From NCBI GenBank assembly GCA_023454395.1, contig JAEYFY010000099.1, forward strand, positions 1 through 33,799: DNA of 33,799 nt, given 5' to 3'. The position numbers and the translations under genes were made by a program. Shown here piece after piece: positions 22,612 to 31,364 of this stretch. The notes beneath the pieces are model-generated. The model was not told the origin of the DNA. It worked only from the letters and a program-made list of their open reading frames with translations, and ran no database searches. Source of the stretch: Pseudomonadota bacterium. GTDB lineage: Bacteria > Pseudomonadota > Gammaproteobacteria > Enterobacterales > Enterobacteriaceae. Position 1 is the stretch's first letter. Each line of letters opens with the position of its first letter.

Positions 22612-23463
22612 TTAAGGTATTGATAATACCAATGTCGTAGTACCACTAAAGTTACCTAATGACGGAGTGCCATTAGCTTGAAGTTTTGATAATACTCTCA
22701 CATAGGTGTATTCATTCTTGATTGCGTTAACTTGTGTACCAATTGATGCAGGTGAACCATTTAACGTTAAAAAAGAACGGATGCTGCCATCTGGTTTTAA
22801 GTTTAAATAATGATCTTCCATCGAACTGGTAATTTTTACTGGCATAGTTTCATTACAAGTGAGCGCAAATTGTTCTTCCACCTCATTACCATTAACTTGT
22901 GTCACATCAAGTACACCATGTGAAATAGTAAGATTATTAGAAATAAATGCACACTTACCTTCAGGCGGTGGAGCAATACCACATACGCCCCCCGGAACCA
23001 TTCTTCCGCTTCCTCCCGTTGGGCTACTCGTCATAAAAAAAGCAATACATTCATCAACAGTAACAGATCCAGCATGGGTACTATAATTCACATAAGGGAA
23101 AGTCAGCCCGCATTGGTTAACAGCCACATCGCGTATTTCAGCCATAGAGCTTAAATGTTGTAAATCGACATCGCACCGCCATCTTGCCCGATGCTCCGTA
23201 CCCGTTCCTCCCTTATTAGGTTTTGAGTGGAAGTGATTTAATTGAATATAACACCGACCACTCAAACCTAAACTTTTACAAGGGTTTGGCGTAAATCCTA
23301 TTTCTGTCCAATATTCCAATACATAGTCATAACGAATATTCCCTTTAATTTCTGGAGAGGGACCGGATTTAGTAATATAAGTAAAATAACCCGCTTGTAC
23401 GCTAAATAGTGAAAAACTGCATAGTACAATTAATAACTTTAAAATTTGCTGTATTTTTTTCAT
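22612..23463 (-). CDS. Fimbrial tip adhesin, two-domain, MrpH-like
   Basis: 283 aa with signal peptide (about 1-24, cleavage near VQA-GY). The N-terminal half (25-160) is a cysteine-rich receptor-binding-like domain with Cys at 62, 71, 97, 118 and 139. A pilin domain (about 172-283) starts 'GKCAFISNNLTISHG' and contains 'FALTCNETMPVKI'. The N-domain has H77-x-H79 ('LNHFHSK') and a further H130. MrpH of Proteus MR/P fimbriae binds zinc through a comparable His-x-His plus distal His, so this may be the same metal-dependent adhesin class. It is the last gene of the operon, where tip adhesins are normally encoded, and starts 6 bp after the previous stop. Organelle and receptor are unknown. Confidence 0.8.
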   Translation of the reverse strand: MKKIQQILKLLIVLCSFSLFSVQAGYFTYITKSGPSPEIKGNIRYDYVLEYWTEIGFTPNPCKSLGLSGRCYIQLNHFHSKPNKGGTGTEHRARWRCDVDLQHLSSMAEIRDVAVNQCGLTFPYVNYSTHAGSVTVDECIAFFMTSSPTGGSGRMVPGGVCGIAPPPEGKCAFISNNLTISHGVLDVTQVNGNEVEEQFALTCNETMPVKITSSMEDHYLNLKPDGSIRSFLTLNGSPASIGTQVNAIKNEYTYVRVLSKLQANGTPSLGNFSGTTTLVLSIP

Positions 23464-23469
23464 TATCTT

Positions 23470-24006
23470 TTACTCATATTTCAAAGAAAACACGGCAGTA
23501 GCAGAAAAATGCCCCGGTTTAATTGACTTGTCTGCGATCGCTTTTGCTGTCGCTTGCAAATAAGCAATAAAATTAAGCTCAAAAATGCCATTATTAGGAA
23601 TATTATATAAACCCGTGTAATCCCCTAATTTAATAGGGATACCCTCTTTAGTCGTAATTTTTATTCCTAAATCAGGATTATTAGCGCTATCGTCTAATGC
23701 TAATAATCCGGCAAGTTCATTATGCGTTGCCCCTTCAAATTTTATTTTCACTTGCTTGGCAATAGAAATATCGCACTCTGATAAAATAATTTTGAAATCC
23801 TTTTTCTCGAATTCAAAATAACTTTTATAAATATCATCCAAGCGAATTTCATCAAATACCACATCAACCTGAGAGTGCTCAGGTAAAACTTTGCAAGGTG
23901 CGATAATTAATGAACCAAAAATATTAAGGTTTTCAGCCGCAAAGACAGAAGATGAAAACAATAAACAACTACCAATAATACAACTAGATAATATTGATTT
24001 ATTCAT
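23470..24006 (-). CDS. Minor fimbrial subunit (MrpG/FimG-like)
   Basis: 178 aa with a signal peptide ending SVFA-AE. Pilin features: Cys near 38 ('LIIAPCKVLPE') and a second Cys in 'ILSECDIS'; Gly-rich strand region; C-terminus 'FSATAVFSLKYE' with the penultimate Tyr recognised by the chaperone. The start overlaps the stop of the preceding pilin gene by one base (TAATG), with GGAG upstream. Position next to the adhesin gene suggests an adaptor below the tip. Confidence 0.85.
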   Translation of the reverse strand: MNKSILSSCIIGSCLLFSSSVFAAENLNIFGSLIIAPCKVLPEHSQVDVVFDEIRLDDIYKSYFEFEKKDFKIILSECDISIAKQVKIKFEGATHNELAGLLALDDSANNPDLGIKITTKEGIPIKLGDYTGLYNIPNNGIFELNFIAYLQATAKAIADKSIKPGHFSATAVFSLKYE

Positions 24007-24497
24007 TATTGGTACTCCACAAACAAGGTGCCACCCGCGGTAAAATTACCCGGTGCCAGTTCACTATTTTCTTTTTTCACCAATACGGCCCAAATTTTTT
24101 CAGGGTTATTCAAATTAACCGAATATTTTTTATTTAAATCAATAATGGAATCACCCATCATAAATTTTACGGTTAATTCATTAATATTGGTTCTCAGCCC
24201 ATTAGGATCGAAGCTACTTTTATTACCATCAATCGATAAATACATATTCCAGTTATTTAAATTTTCTTCACAAGTAATTTGGTAATTAATTTCTCTTTTT
24301 TGGTCATAGCCTTTAATCGTTTTTATCGCCACAGGACCAAAATTCACCTCAATCATATTACCGTCATTCACTTTGCAAGGAGGTGGCGTTAATAAATTAC
24401 CTTTAATCAGTACTTGTGTTTCATTATCTTTTGCCAAACTGGGTGAAGAAAATACAGAAAATAAAAATAACATAATGAGGAATGGATAATAACGCAT
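24006..24497 (-). CDS. Minor fimbrial subunit (MrpF/PapF-like)
   Basis: 163 aa from the ATG at 24497, which begins MRYYPFLIMLFLFSVF, a proper signal peptide ending SLA-KD. GAGGAA lies 7 bases upstream. The longer frame from 24578 would bury the signal and overlap the previous gene. 'PPPCKVNDGNMIEVNFGPVAIKTI' matches the conserved strand of PapF/MrpF pilins, and the end 'AGGTLFVEYQ' is pilin-like. Closely related to the pilin just upstream ('RPCKVNDGKPIEVNF'), which points to gene duplication. Confidence 0.85.
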   Translation of the reverse strand: MRYYPFLIMLFLFSVFSSPSLAKDNETQVLIKGNLLTPPPCKVNDGNMIEVNFGPVAIKTIKGYDQKREINYQITCEENLNNWNMYLSIDGNKSSFDPNGLRTNINELTVKFMMGDSIIDLNKKYSVNLNNPEKIWAVLVKKENSELAPGNFTAGGTLFVEYQ

Positions 24498-24513
24498 GTT
24501 GTTTATTCCTCTG

Positions 24514-24999
24514 TTAGTTGTAATAAACCTGCATAGTTGCAGTTGCAGTAAAGGAGCCGGTTGGTAGTGTGGCGCCACTTTTTTTCACCAGTACCGCATA
24601 AAGCTCTGGTCGAGTTTGATAGTTAAACTTAAACGGTTCTGTCATATAAACATTGGTATCAGCGGTTTTAAATAACACGCCTAAATCTGTCACGCTTGTT
24701 TTTAAATAACGCGTATCAAATCCAGCACCGTCGCCCGTAAATTTCAATGACATACTTGGATCACCCGTTGTTTTACAATCCAAGGTGTAATCCATTTTTT
24801 GTTTATAGTTTTCGTTTTCTATTCTTGTGGTCATCACATCATTAAAATTCACTTCGATAGGTTTACCATCGTTAACCTTACAAGGACGTGACTCCACACT
24901 CCCGCTCACTGTCAATCTTAAAAAACCAGAAACAGCCCATACAGAAGGAGCGAGAAAACTCATACAAAGAAAAAGTATTACACCTCGGAATATAAGCAT
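24514..24999 (-). CDS. Minor fimbrial subunit (MrpE/PapF-like)
   Basis: 161 aa with signal peptide ending VWA-VS. The 'SRPCKVNDGKPIEVNFNDV' motif and Cys in 'YTLDCKTTG' form the pilin disulphide; the C-terminus is 'ATATMQVYYN'. Starts 4 bases after the chaperone stop. Shares the CKVNDG-x2-IEVNF block with the following gene. Confidence 0.85.
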   Translation of the reverse strand: MLIFRGVILFLCMSFLAPSVWAVSGFLRLTVSGSVESRPCKVNDGKPIEVNFNDVMTTRIENENYKQKMDYTLDCKTTGDPSMSLKFTGDGAGFDTRYLKTSVTDLGVLFKTADTNVYMTEPFKFNYQTRPELYAVLVKKSGATLPTGSFTATATMQVYYN

Positions 25000-25003
25000 A
25001 ATA

Positions 25004-25750
25004 TTACGCCTTCTTATCTTTGATATTTGCTGAACAAATATCTCCGCGACACTGGAATGTTAATTCAACTAATCCACCGAAATCATTGAGGTATTCAATG
25101 GAGGGTGCCGCACCTAAATCACCCACTTTTGCCCCTAATGGACGTTGCCCAAACGGCTCAATCATCACGGCTTCAAAACCATTAACCTCCGTATTATTTT
25201 TTCTCACTTTGGTGATAGTCAGATAATAAGGTGAAGGGTTTTTTACATTGTAATGATTCCCCTGTTTTTCAATCACAATGTCTTTTTCCATTGGATTAGC
25301 CTCTAAACGGCTAGGTGCAACAATGCTTTTTGGTCGATAAAACACTTTAATTTTTGTCTGCAATGCAATTTGCAACACATTGGGAGAATCACTACGGGGA
25401 GGAATTTCACGAACATTAAGGTAATAAATACTTTCTCTGTCTGTAGGCAACATATTGGTTGCTGGTAATGCCTGAATTTTAATTTGGCTTTTGTTACCCG
25501 CTTCTATACGTTGAACTGGCGGTGTTACCACAAAAGGAGAATTAATTTTTTCATCTTTGCTATTCTCAAGCCAAGATTGTGCTAAATAAGGTTTAGATTC
25601 ATTTTCATTTTCTAAAACCATACTGACTGAGCGCTCACCTTCATTATATAAAACACGCGTTCTATCTAAGGCGATAGCGGAATAAGCGGATTGAGAAAAA
25701 AGGCAAAGTGTAACGATAGCGCTTAATGTTCTTATGTTGATATATTTCAT
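25004..25750 (-). CDS. Periplasmic fimbrial chaperone (PapD/MrpD family)
   Basis: 248 aa from ATG 25750. Signal peptide MKYINIRTLSAIVTLCLFSQSAYSA, then an Ig-like domain with 'ALDRTRVLYNEGERSVSMVLEN' (conserved Arg for the subunit carboxylate), 'YLAQSWLEN', 'PFVVTPPVQRIEAG', 'YYLNVREIPPRS' and 'LQIALQTKIKVFYRP'. These are the standard chaperone signature and G1/F1 strands. The second domain ends 'LVELTFQCRGDICSANIKDKKA'. I prefer the second in-frame ATG (25750) because GGTGA stands 5 bases before it, while it abuts the ATG at 25759. It shuttles folded pilins to the usher. Confidence 0.93.
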   Translation of the reverse strand: MKYINIRTLSAIVTLCLFSQSAYSAIALDRTRVLYNEGERSVSMVLENENESKPYLAQSWLENSKDEKINSPFVVTPPVQRIEAGNKSQIKIQALPATNMLPTDRESIYYLNVREIPPRSDSPNVLQIALQTKIKVFYRPKSIVAPSRLEANPMEKDIVIEKQGNHYNVKNPSPYYLTITKVRKNNTEVNGFEAVMIEPFGQRPLGAKVGDLGAAPSIEYLNDFGGLVELTFQCRGDICSANIKDKKA

Positions 25751-25776
25751 TTCATTCACCGTTGACTTAAATTTAA

Positions 25777-28272
25777 TTACTTACAAGGAAGCAACAACAT
25801 GTTGCTTAAATTATTTTCTAGCACCTGAGGTAATTGGAATTGGCAAGTTTCACCATTCCAAACAAGATCTAAAGTTTCACCCGCTTTTACACCGGATAAA
25901 TAAACAAAACCGTCATCTGAAATAATGCCAACTTCTAATTTATCTTTGTTATAAACACTGGCACCAAAAGGAGGATGTTTCTTATCAGCCATCGTGATCA
26001 CCGCTAACACTTTCTCACCTTCAATCACATGGAATTTACGATAACCAATCGCCCCTTCGGTTAAGGTGGCATATTGTGACGATTGAACGGCATCCGCTTT
26101 TTCCGGAAGATTATTAATATCGATGGTGATATTGCTACGAGAGTAGTTTTGCACCCCCATTAAAACTGCTTTGCCATGTCGGTTGGTTTCGATTGGCGTT
26201 AAACCTGTTTTAATCGGAATGTCTTGAACATTATTGGTATCAACCAATATGCGTGAATTTCCCATTGAAGTGACTCGGTGGAATGCACCACCTTCTGGAG
26301 TAAGTGTTATTCCCCCCATTAATTGGATCGATAATGCACTTTGGTTATTTTGGGTATAAGTTCCACTTGTCGTCAGTTTTGTTAAATTACCGTCATAATT
26401 ATAGAAACCTGAAAGATTAACTTTATCGCTATCCCAAGTACCCGCAGATAAGTTATAGGTACTTCTTTCATTCAGCCGCTCATAATAGTTAACGGTATTG
26501 CTAGTATTATGACGATTAAACGATCCCGAATAACTAATATTGGCGTCATTACGCTCTAGCGGTACACCCAATGACACATAAACACCTTCGTCATTGTTAT
26601 GGCTTGATTCCACTTTATAAGCAGATAAGTTAATAGATAGATTTTTAAAACTAGCCCAATCAAAATAGCTGGAAACCGTAAAACTGTAGTTATCAGTTGA
26701 AGGTCGATTCCAATAGGTTTGGCGAGAATAGTTTAAATACGTATTGATATTGTAATCAGGAAAAGCCGTACCAAAGATGGCTGTATAAAGCTCTTTACCA
26801 CTGTCGATATGAAGCCCACGATAACGACCATCTAAAAACTGAGTCATACTTAAATAGTCACGTTGAGAGAAGCGATAGCCCGCAAAGGTAATCTGACTAT
26901 TTATTTCATCGAATTGCTTTGAATAAGTAACGTTATAAGACGTTCCTGATAGCGTTTTATCATCAAAGTTACTGCCCATCTCAGCGCGTGAAGCTGAAAT
27001 ATTAAAGGAAAGCACCCCAAATGGAGCTAAGTCTTGCCCTAAACCTAACGCAATATTTTGATATTCTGTTGAGGCTAATAACCCGCCATAAATTGTGGTG
27101 TTATTCGCAGCCCCCCATGAGAAAGAGCCTAATGAAAATGCAGGGCCTTCAGTGTCATGTTCATTTTTAGTTGGCTTACCCATGACCAACTTATATAAAA
27201 ACTGCCCCGGTCTTGTTAGTGTTCCTAAACGTGACGTTTCTACTTTAAATGTTTGAACAGAACCATCTTGCTCTTCAATAGCAACATCTAAAGTACCGCC
27301 CCCAAATGTATTGACGTCTTGAATTCGAAACGGCCCAGGGCTGACTTCATTTTGATAAACAATACGGCCATCTTGACGCACAATAACCGTGGCATTAGTT
27401 CTTGCAACCCCCGCAATTTCAGGCGCATAACCCTGTAAACGCGGTGGGATCATTGCGTTATCACTCTCTAATGAAGCACCAAGATAACGGAAGCTATCAA
27501 AAAGCTCTGATGAGAGATATTGTTCACCTAACGTTAATTTTGCACCTAAAGAGCGAATGGCACGAAAAAGATAAAGCTGGTTCCAACGCCATGATTTATC
27601 GCTGCTATTTAAATTACCGCCTGAGGCTTGCCAATCTGAACGAAAACGCCAAGCTCCCATATTAATGCCCATTACACCATTAATATTGGTTCCGGTTTCA
27701 GTTCCTTTGCCGTTGTTTTCATATCGAATAAGACGATTACTCATATTGTAATCAAGAAAGAATCCTACAATACCATCATCCCAACGTGACGGGGGGTCCC
27801 AACTAGGATCTTGATATTCCATAAAGGCCTGAGGAATACTAACATTTAAAATACCGGTGTAGAGATCACCCACAGCATTCATATTTGGCACTGAACGAAA
27901 ATCAAGGCACTGGGTATTATTTGTTGTTAGCCAGGTGACTTTTTTTTCCCATTCAGATTTTAAGCCTAAAAGGGGATAAACCTCTGGGGTGATACAAGGA
28001 ATAGATAATTCTGCGTTGTAATCTGGGGCAAAAAATAAAGTAGGTTCTTCATTTCTTACTCTTTGTTTATTAACGTCGGTCGCCAGTAAATGAGTGCCCG
28101 GCTGAATATAGTTTGCGTAAGAGAATTTAGTAAAATCGGTATTTTCAATACCCTTATCTGTTAAGAAATCGGTATTAAAATCGACGGCTTCTTCTGCAAA
28201 AATAGGCAACGAAAAAGGAACAAAGAATAAAAGCATTACTTTTGTGATCGTATTTATTTTCATGCTTTTCAT
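25777..28272 (-). CDS. Outer-membrane fimbrial usher (FimD/PapC/MrpC family)
   Basis: 831 aa. Signal peptide (to about residue 26, IFA-EE), N-terminal chaperone-binding domain ('FNTDFL', 'PGTHLLATDVNKQ'), a 24-strand barrel with plug ('GYAPEIAGVARTNATVIVRQDGRIVYQNEVSPGPFRIQDV', 'GGGTLDVAIEEQDGS'), and C-terminal domains with 'AVLMGVQNYSRSNITIDINNLP', 'GYRKFHVIEGEKVLAVI', 'PFGASVYN', 'VYLSGVKAGETLDLVW' and a cysteine pair at the end ('GETCQF', 'LLPCK'). All expected parts are present. ATG 28272 is 97 bp downstream of the pilin stop, separated by a palindromic hairpin. An ATG at 28263 is an alternative start. Confidence 0.95.
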   Translation of the reverse strand: MKSMKINTITKVMLLFFVPFSLPIFAEEAVDFNTDFLTDKGIENTDFTKFSYANYIQPGTHLLATDVNKQRVRNEEPTLFFAPDYNAELSIPCITPEVYPLLGLKSEWEKKVTWLTTNNTQCLDFRSVPNMNAVGDLYTGILNVSIPQAFMEYQDPSWDPPSRWDDGIVGFFLDYNMSNRLIRYENNGKGTETGTNINGVMGINMGAWRFRSDWQASGGNLNSSDKSWRWNQLYLFRAIRSLGAKLTLGEQYLSSELFDSFRYLGASLESDNAMIPPRLQGYAPEIAGVARTNATVIVRQDGRIVYQNEVSPGPFRIQDVNTFGGGTLDVAIEEQDGSVQTFKVETSRLGTLTRPGQFLYKLVMGKPTKNEHDTEGPAFSLGSFSWGAANNTTIYGGLLASTEYQNIALGLGQDLAPFGVLSFNISASRAEMGSNFDDKTLSGTSYNVTYSKQFDEINSQITFAGYRFSQRDYLSMTQFLDGRYRGLHIDSGKELYTAIFGTAFPDYNINTYLNYSRQTYWNRPSTDNYSFTVSSYFDWASFKNLSINLSAYKVESSHNNDEGVYVSLGVPLERNDANISYSGSFNRHNTSNTVNYYERLNERSTYNLSAGTWDSDKVNLSGFYNYDGNLTKLTTSGTYTQNNQSALSIQLMGGITLTPEGGAFHRVTSMGNSRILVDTNNVQDIPIKTGLTPIETNRHGKAVLMGVQNYSRSNITIDINNLPEKADAVQSSQYATLTEGAIGYRKFHVIEGEKVLAVITMADKKHPPFGASVYNKDKLEVGIISDDGFVYLSGVKAGETLDLVWNGETCQFQLPQVLENNLSNMLLLPCK

Positions 28273-28319
28273 TTTGCTATGCCATCCTCAGCATTATTAA
28301 CAGAAGATAATCTTGATGA

Positions 28320-28347
28320 GATGCATGGCGTCTAGACGCCACACATC
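28320..28347 (-). repeat. Intercistronic hairpin between major pilin and usher
   Basis: TGGCGTCTAGACGCCA (28326-28341) is a perfect 16-bp palindrome with further GATG/CATC pairing outside a 2-base mismatch. No T-run follows on the minus strand. Its place, just after the major pilin gene, suits a structure that stabilises the pilin mRNA or reduces readthrough into the usher gene. Confidence 0.65.
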
Positions 28348-28369
28348 TTATTAAATAAAAAAACAACAA

Positions 28370-28936
28370 TTATTCGTAAATAACTTTGAAGTTAGCTACT
28401 GTGTCGAAAGAACCTGTTGTTGCTTTCTTATCATCTGCTTCATTACCTTTCACATAAGCTGAGAATTGCAGAGTGGTGACAGAGCCATCGCCATTATTTA
28501 AAGCGTGACCTGCTACTGGGAAGCCTTGGCCAAAAGTAATTGGATTATTACCACGGTCAGTGATAACGATACCTGCGTTTTGTACTTTGCCACCTAAGCC
28601 CAGTAATTCGCCGGTATAACCGTCAAAACCACTTACCGTTGCACCAGTGAATGATACTTTTGCAGTTTTGTAAGTTTCAGTTGAGCAGTTTTTCAGGATA
28701 ATATCGAAGTTTTCGCTATCTGAACGGAATTTATTGCTGGTCAGTTCATGTAATGCGATTTCACCAAACTTAACAGTTTGATCTAAACTTTTATCATCGA
28801 TTGAACATGGAACATCATTGATAAAGCCCGTAAAACGTACTTTACCTTCACGGCTTTCCGCTGGATCTGCTGCAAAGCTTGGAGCAGCAACAACTAAAGA
28901 TAACGCAACACCTAAAGCTAATTTAGTAAATTTCAT
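28370..28936 (-). CDS. Major fimbrial subunit (MrpA/PapA-type pilin)
   Basis: 188 aa from ATG 28936. Signal peptide MKFTKLALGVALSLVVAAPSFA, then a type-1-like pilin: 'GKVRFTGFINDVPCSID', 'FDIILKNCSTETYKTAKVSFTGA' (the cysteine pair), 'GIVITDRGNNPITFG', 'TTLQFSAYVKG' and a C-terminal 'FKVIYE' with penultimate Tyr. The ATG at 28954 would put six residues before the signal, and AAAGGA stands just ahead of 28936, so I use 28936. First gene of the operon. Codon use is less AT-biased than in the minor pilins, as expected for an abundant product. It resembles MR/P or PMF-class pilins but I cannot assign a named fimbria. Confidence 0.92.
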   Translation of the reverse strand: MKFTKLALGVALSLVVAAPSFAADPAESREGKVRFTGFINDVPCSIDDKSLDQTVKFGEIALHELTSNKFRSDSENFDIILKNCSTETYKTAKVSFTGATVSGFDGYTGELLGLGGKVQNAGIVITDRGNNPITFGQGFPVAGHALNNGDGSVTTLQFSAYVKGNEADDKKATTGSFDTVANFKVIYE

Positions 28937-30040
28937 AACATTTCCTTTATACACATAAAGATATTGATATTTCTTGGTTTCTGACTAAATAAGCGATAGG
29001 TAATAAAACCTCACCGCCTTTCTACAATTTAAAATTCACAGATCCATTGATATTGATTTATAAAACCAAGATAGGGGATATCCTACGAATGCGTCCTTTG
29101 TGCATTCATATTAAAATTAATTTATGGAATAAATTAATCGCATTAACTTTTTTAAACGTCACTTTTAAATATTTTAGAAATTAAGTTCCTTAATTAATAA
29201 AAACATCTTAATTAGACATATAAATAAGTAATAAACTTTGATCAGAAAGTAAGAGTCAAAATTTAAAGCAAAAAAACAGATTTAAATTATGTTTCTTTAC
29301 TTATTTTGCAATGAAATACTCGCAAAAGGTGTAAATTAAGTCAAAAGTCAGAAAAGGATATTATTAGTAAAACTGGAGGATAGTTATCAATTGAAACAAT
29401 TCTTTAAATGAGCAATTAAAGTATTTTAAACTAAAATGATACATGGATTAGATATTATTACTTAGTAAAGAAGAAAGGTACCACCATTAACACTTATATT
29501 AAGTAAATTAAATAAAAAAACCAAATAAACAGATTATATTAGATTTTTATAACGTAAAGTGATAATTTTTTAGTGCATTGATTTTTGCTGAAACGATAAA
29601 CTCAATATATATACAATAACACTTAGGATTCATCTTAATTGAGGAATTAAATTATATTCCCTTATTTAATTAAAAATTAGACAATCTAATTATGACGATA
29701 TATTTCAATATCATTAATTAATTATTAATAATGACTAAAAATAAATTATAGAGACAAAATAAATATGAGACTCTTTTAATGAGCACTCTTTTTAATATAG
29801 TCAATTATAGAATAAAATCCCTTTTAACATAAATAAAAAATAATATTCACAATAAGAGAGATAATAATATTTAGTAACTATTTTTTTTACTTTGTTATTT
29901 TATTTTAGCTATTTTATAAAAAATAAAAAATCAAACGCTATATCAAAAATACCATTATGACAGTCAAATAAAGACACTTTATTTTTTATATTTAACTCTT
30001 AATACAATTTTAAGAATAATAGCAACAAAAGAAAACGCTG
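28937..30040. other. 1.1-kb AT-rich regulatory spacer upstream of the fimbrial operon
   Basis: No gene recognised. Structures near the pilin end: GAATGC-N9-GCATTC (29087-29107), TAGGGGATATCCTA (29072-29085) and ATTAATTTAT-GGA-ATAAATTAAT (29116-29138, perfect 10-bp arms). GATATTGAT occurs near 28970 and 29050. The rest (29140-30000) is extremely A/T-rich with short A and T tracts, the kind of DNA bound by H-NS. I found no long inverted repeat pair of the sort that flanks an invertible promoter. Confidence 0.45.
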
Positions 30041-30066
30041 AAAGAGCGCCTGTATGGCGCTTCTTT
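30041..30066 (-). terminator. Terminator after the PgtA-like gene
   Basis: AGCGCC-TGTAT-GGCGCT core extended by AAAG/CTTT past a one-base bulge. On the minus strand it is followed by CAGCGTTTTCTTTTG. It begins about 20 bp after the response regulator stop. Confidence 0.7.
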
Positions 30067-30086
30067 GTTATTAAATAGCGGATAAA

Positions 30087-31364
30087 TCACACTTTTGGTT
30101 TATAGCTATCTTTATCGAGATCATGTTTTTTCATTCGTAAATACAGCTTCTTACGTGGAATGCCCAAATAATCCGCCACATCACTCACACGTCCCGCAAA
30201 TAAATATAACGCATCTTCAATTAATCGACGTTCATACTCATCCACAAGATTATCCAAAGGACCTTCAGGTGGAATAATGGCTCGATGTTGTTCACTATCA
30301 ACCATTTTCACAATGCCTACCGCATATAATTCAGCAACATTTCGTAACTCACGAATATTACCCGGCCAATCGTAACGTTTTAAAATATCGAGATAATTAC
30401 GATCAATCTTGGGTACTGCAATACCGAGTCGCTGTGCGCTTTGTCGTAAGAAAGCTCTAAATAACGGAATAATATCTGGGCGTCTAGCACTTAACGGAGG
30501 CAGTGAAAAAGTGATTTGTGAAAAATAGTAATAGAATTCGGGGATCAATCGCCCTTCTGTTACCAGTTGCTGAGTATTATTTTCTAAAATCGCAATTGTT
30601 CTAAAATGGCGCTTTCCTTGACGCTCCATATCTAGCAGATAAGAACTTAACCAGCGTTGTGCTTCTGATGACAAATCATAAGGGGACCGTAAAATCAGTG
30701 TTCCGACTTCATCTGCTTCAATTTGGGCAATAACTTGCTTAATATCCGCTAAATTTTGGCAATCGACGGTTTGAATAGCTTTATCATTATGCGGGCTTAA
30801 TTCATGCAATAGTTGCGCAAGAAGATGTCGCCCTGTTCCCATCTCACCTTCTATCATTAAATCTTTATCTATATCAGCGATTTGTTGTACTTGTTCTCTA
30901 ATTGCAGTGATTTGCGCACTGTCTCCCACTAATCGCTCTTGTGTAGTACTTATTACCGCATTTCTAAGAGAAAGAATAGATTGACGCTCTTTGTGTGCCT
31001 TTGCCACTAACTCTAGAAAAACAGGTGGATTAATCGGTTTTTCAATAAAATCATAAGCCCCTTTTTTTACCGCTTCTACGGCTAACGGTATATCGCCATG
31101 CCCAGTGATCATGATAACCGGAATACGAGAGTCAATGTGTTTAATCCGCTCTAATACTTCCATGCCATTCATTGCTGGCATATAAATATCAAGCACAACA
31201 GCCCCCTGCCATTCTGGTGTTAACAGGCTTAGTGCTTTTTCTGGTGAGTCGGTTACTCTAGCAACCATTCCCGCAAGATTGAGTAAATGACGATAAGATT
31301 CAAGAATATCTTCATCGTCATCAATTAATAAAACGTCGATATCAGGCATGTGTGATTGTGTCAT
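30087..31364 (-). CDS. pgtA: PgtA-like response regulator with degenerate AAA+ domain
   Basis: 425 aa from ATG 31364, chosen because GGAG stands 7 bases upstream; the first residues overlap the kinase gene. The receiver domain (about 8-125) has the acidic triad 'LIDDDED', phospho-acceptor D59 ('VVLDIYMP'), T in 'MITGHGD' and K in 'EKPI'. The central AAA+ domain has Walker A 'GEMGTGRH' with Arg in place of Lys and lacks a GAFTGA loop, so it should not activate sigma54. The C-terminal Fis-type HTH ends 'VADYLGIPRKKLYLRMKKHDLDKDSYK'. Both the altered Walker A and this tail are as I remember Salmonella PgtA, which controls phosphoglycerate transport. Orthology is likely but unproven because the transporter gene is not visible. 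Confidence 0.75.
   Translation of the reverse strand: MTQSHMPDIDVLLIDDDEDILESYRHLLNLAGMVARVTDSPEKALSLLTPEWQGAVVLDIYMPAMNGMEVLERIKHIDSRIPVIMITGHGDIPLAVEAVKKGAYDFIEKPINPPVFLELVAKAHKERQSILSLRNAVISTTQERLVGDSAQITAIREQVQQIADIDKDLMIEGEMGTGRHLLAQLLHELSPHNDKAIQTVDCQNLADIKQVIAQIEADEVGTLILRSPYDLSSEAQRWLSSYLLDMERQGKRHFRTIAILENNTQQLVTEGRLIPEFYYYFSQITFSLPPLSARRPDIIPLFRAFLRQSAQRLGIAVPKIDRNYLDILKRYDWPGNIRELRNVAELYAVGIVKMVDSEQHRAIIPPEGPLDNLVDEYERRLIEDALYLFAGRVSDVADYLGIPRKKLYLRMKKHDLDKDSYKPKV

Noticed and set aside
24498..24578. Extended N-terminus of the second minor pilin from 24578
   Set aside because: It would precede a perfect signal peptide and overlap the preceding gene in another frame; ATG 24497 has a good ribosome site.
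28937..30040. Phase-variable invertible promoter as in MR/P fimbriae
   Set aside because: No pair of long matching inverted repeats and no site-specific recombinase gene were found; the dyads present are short and local.
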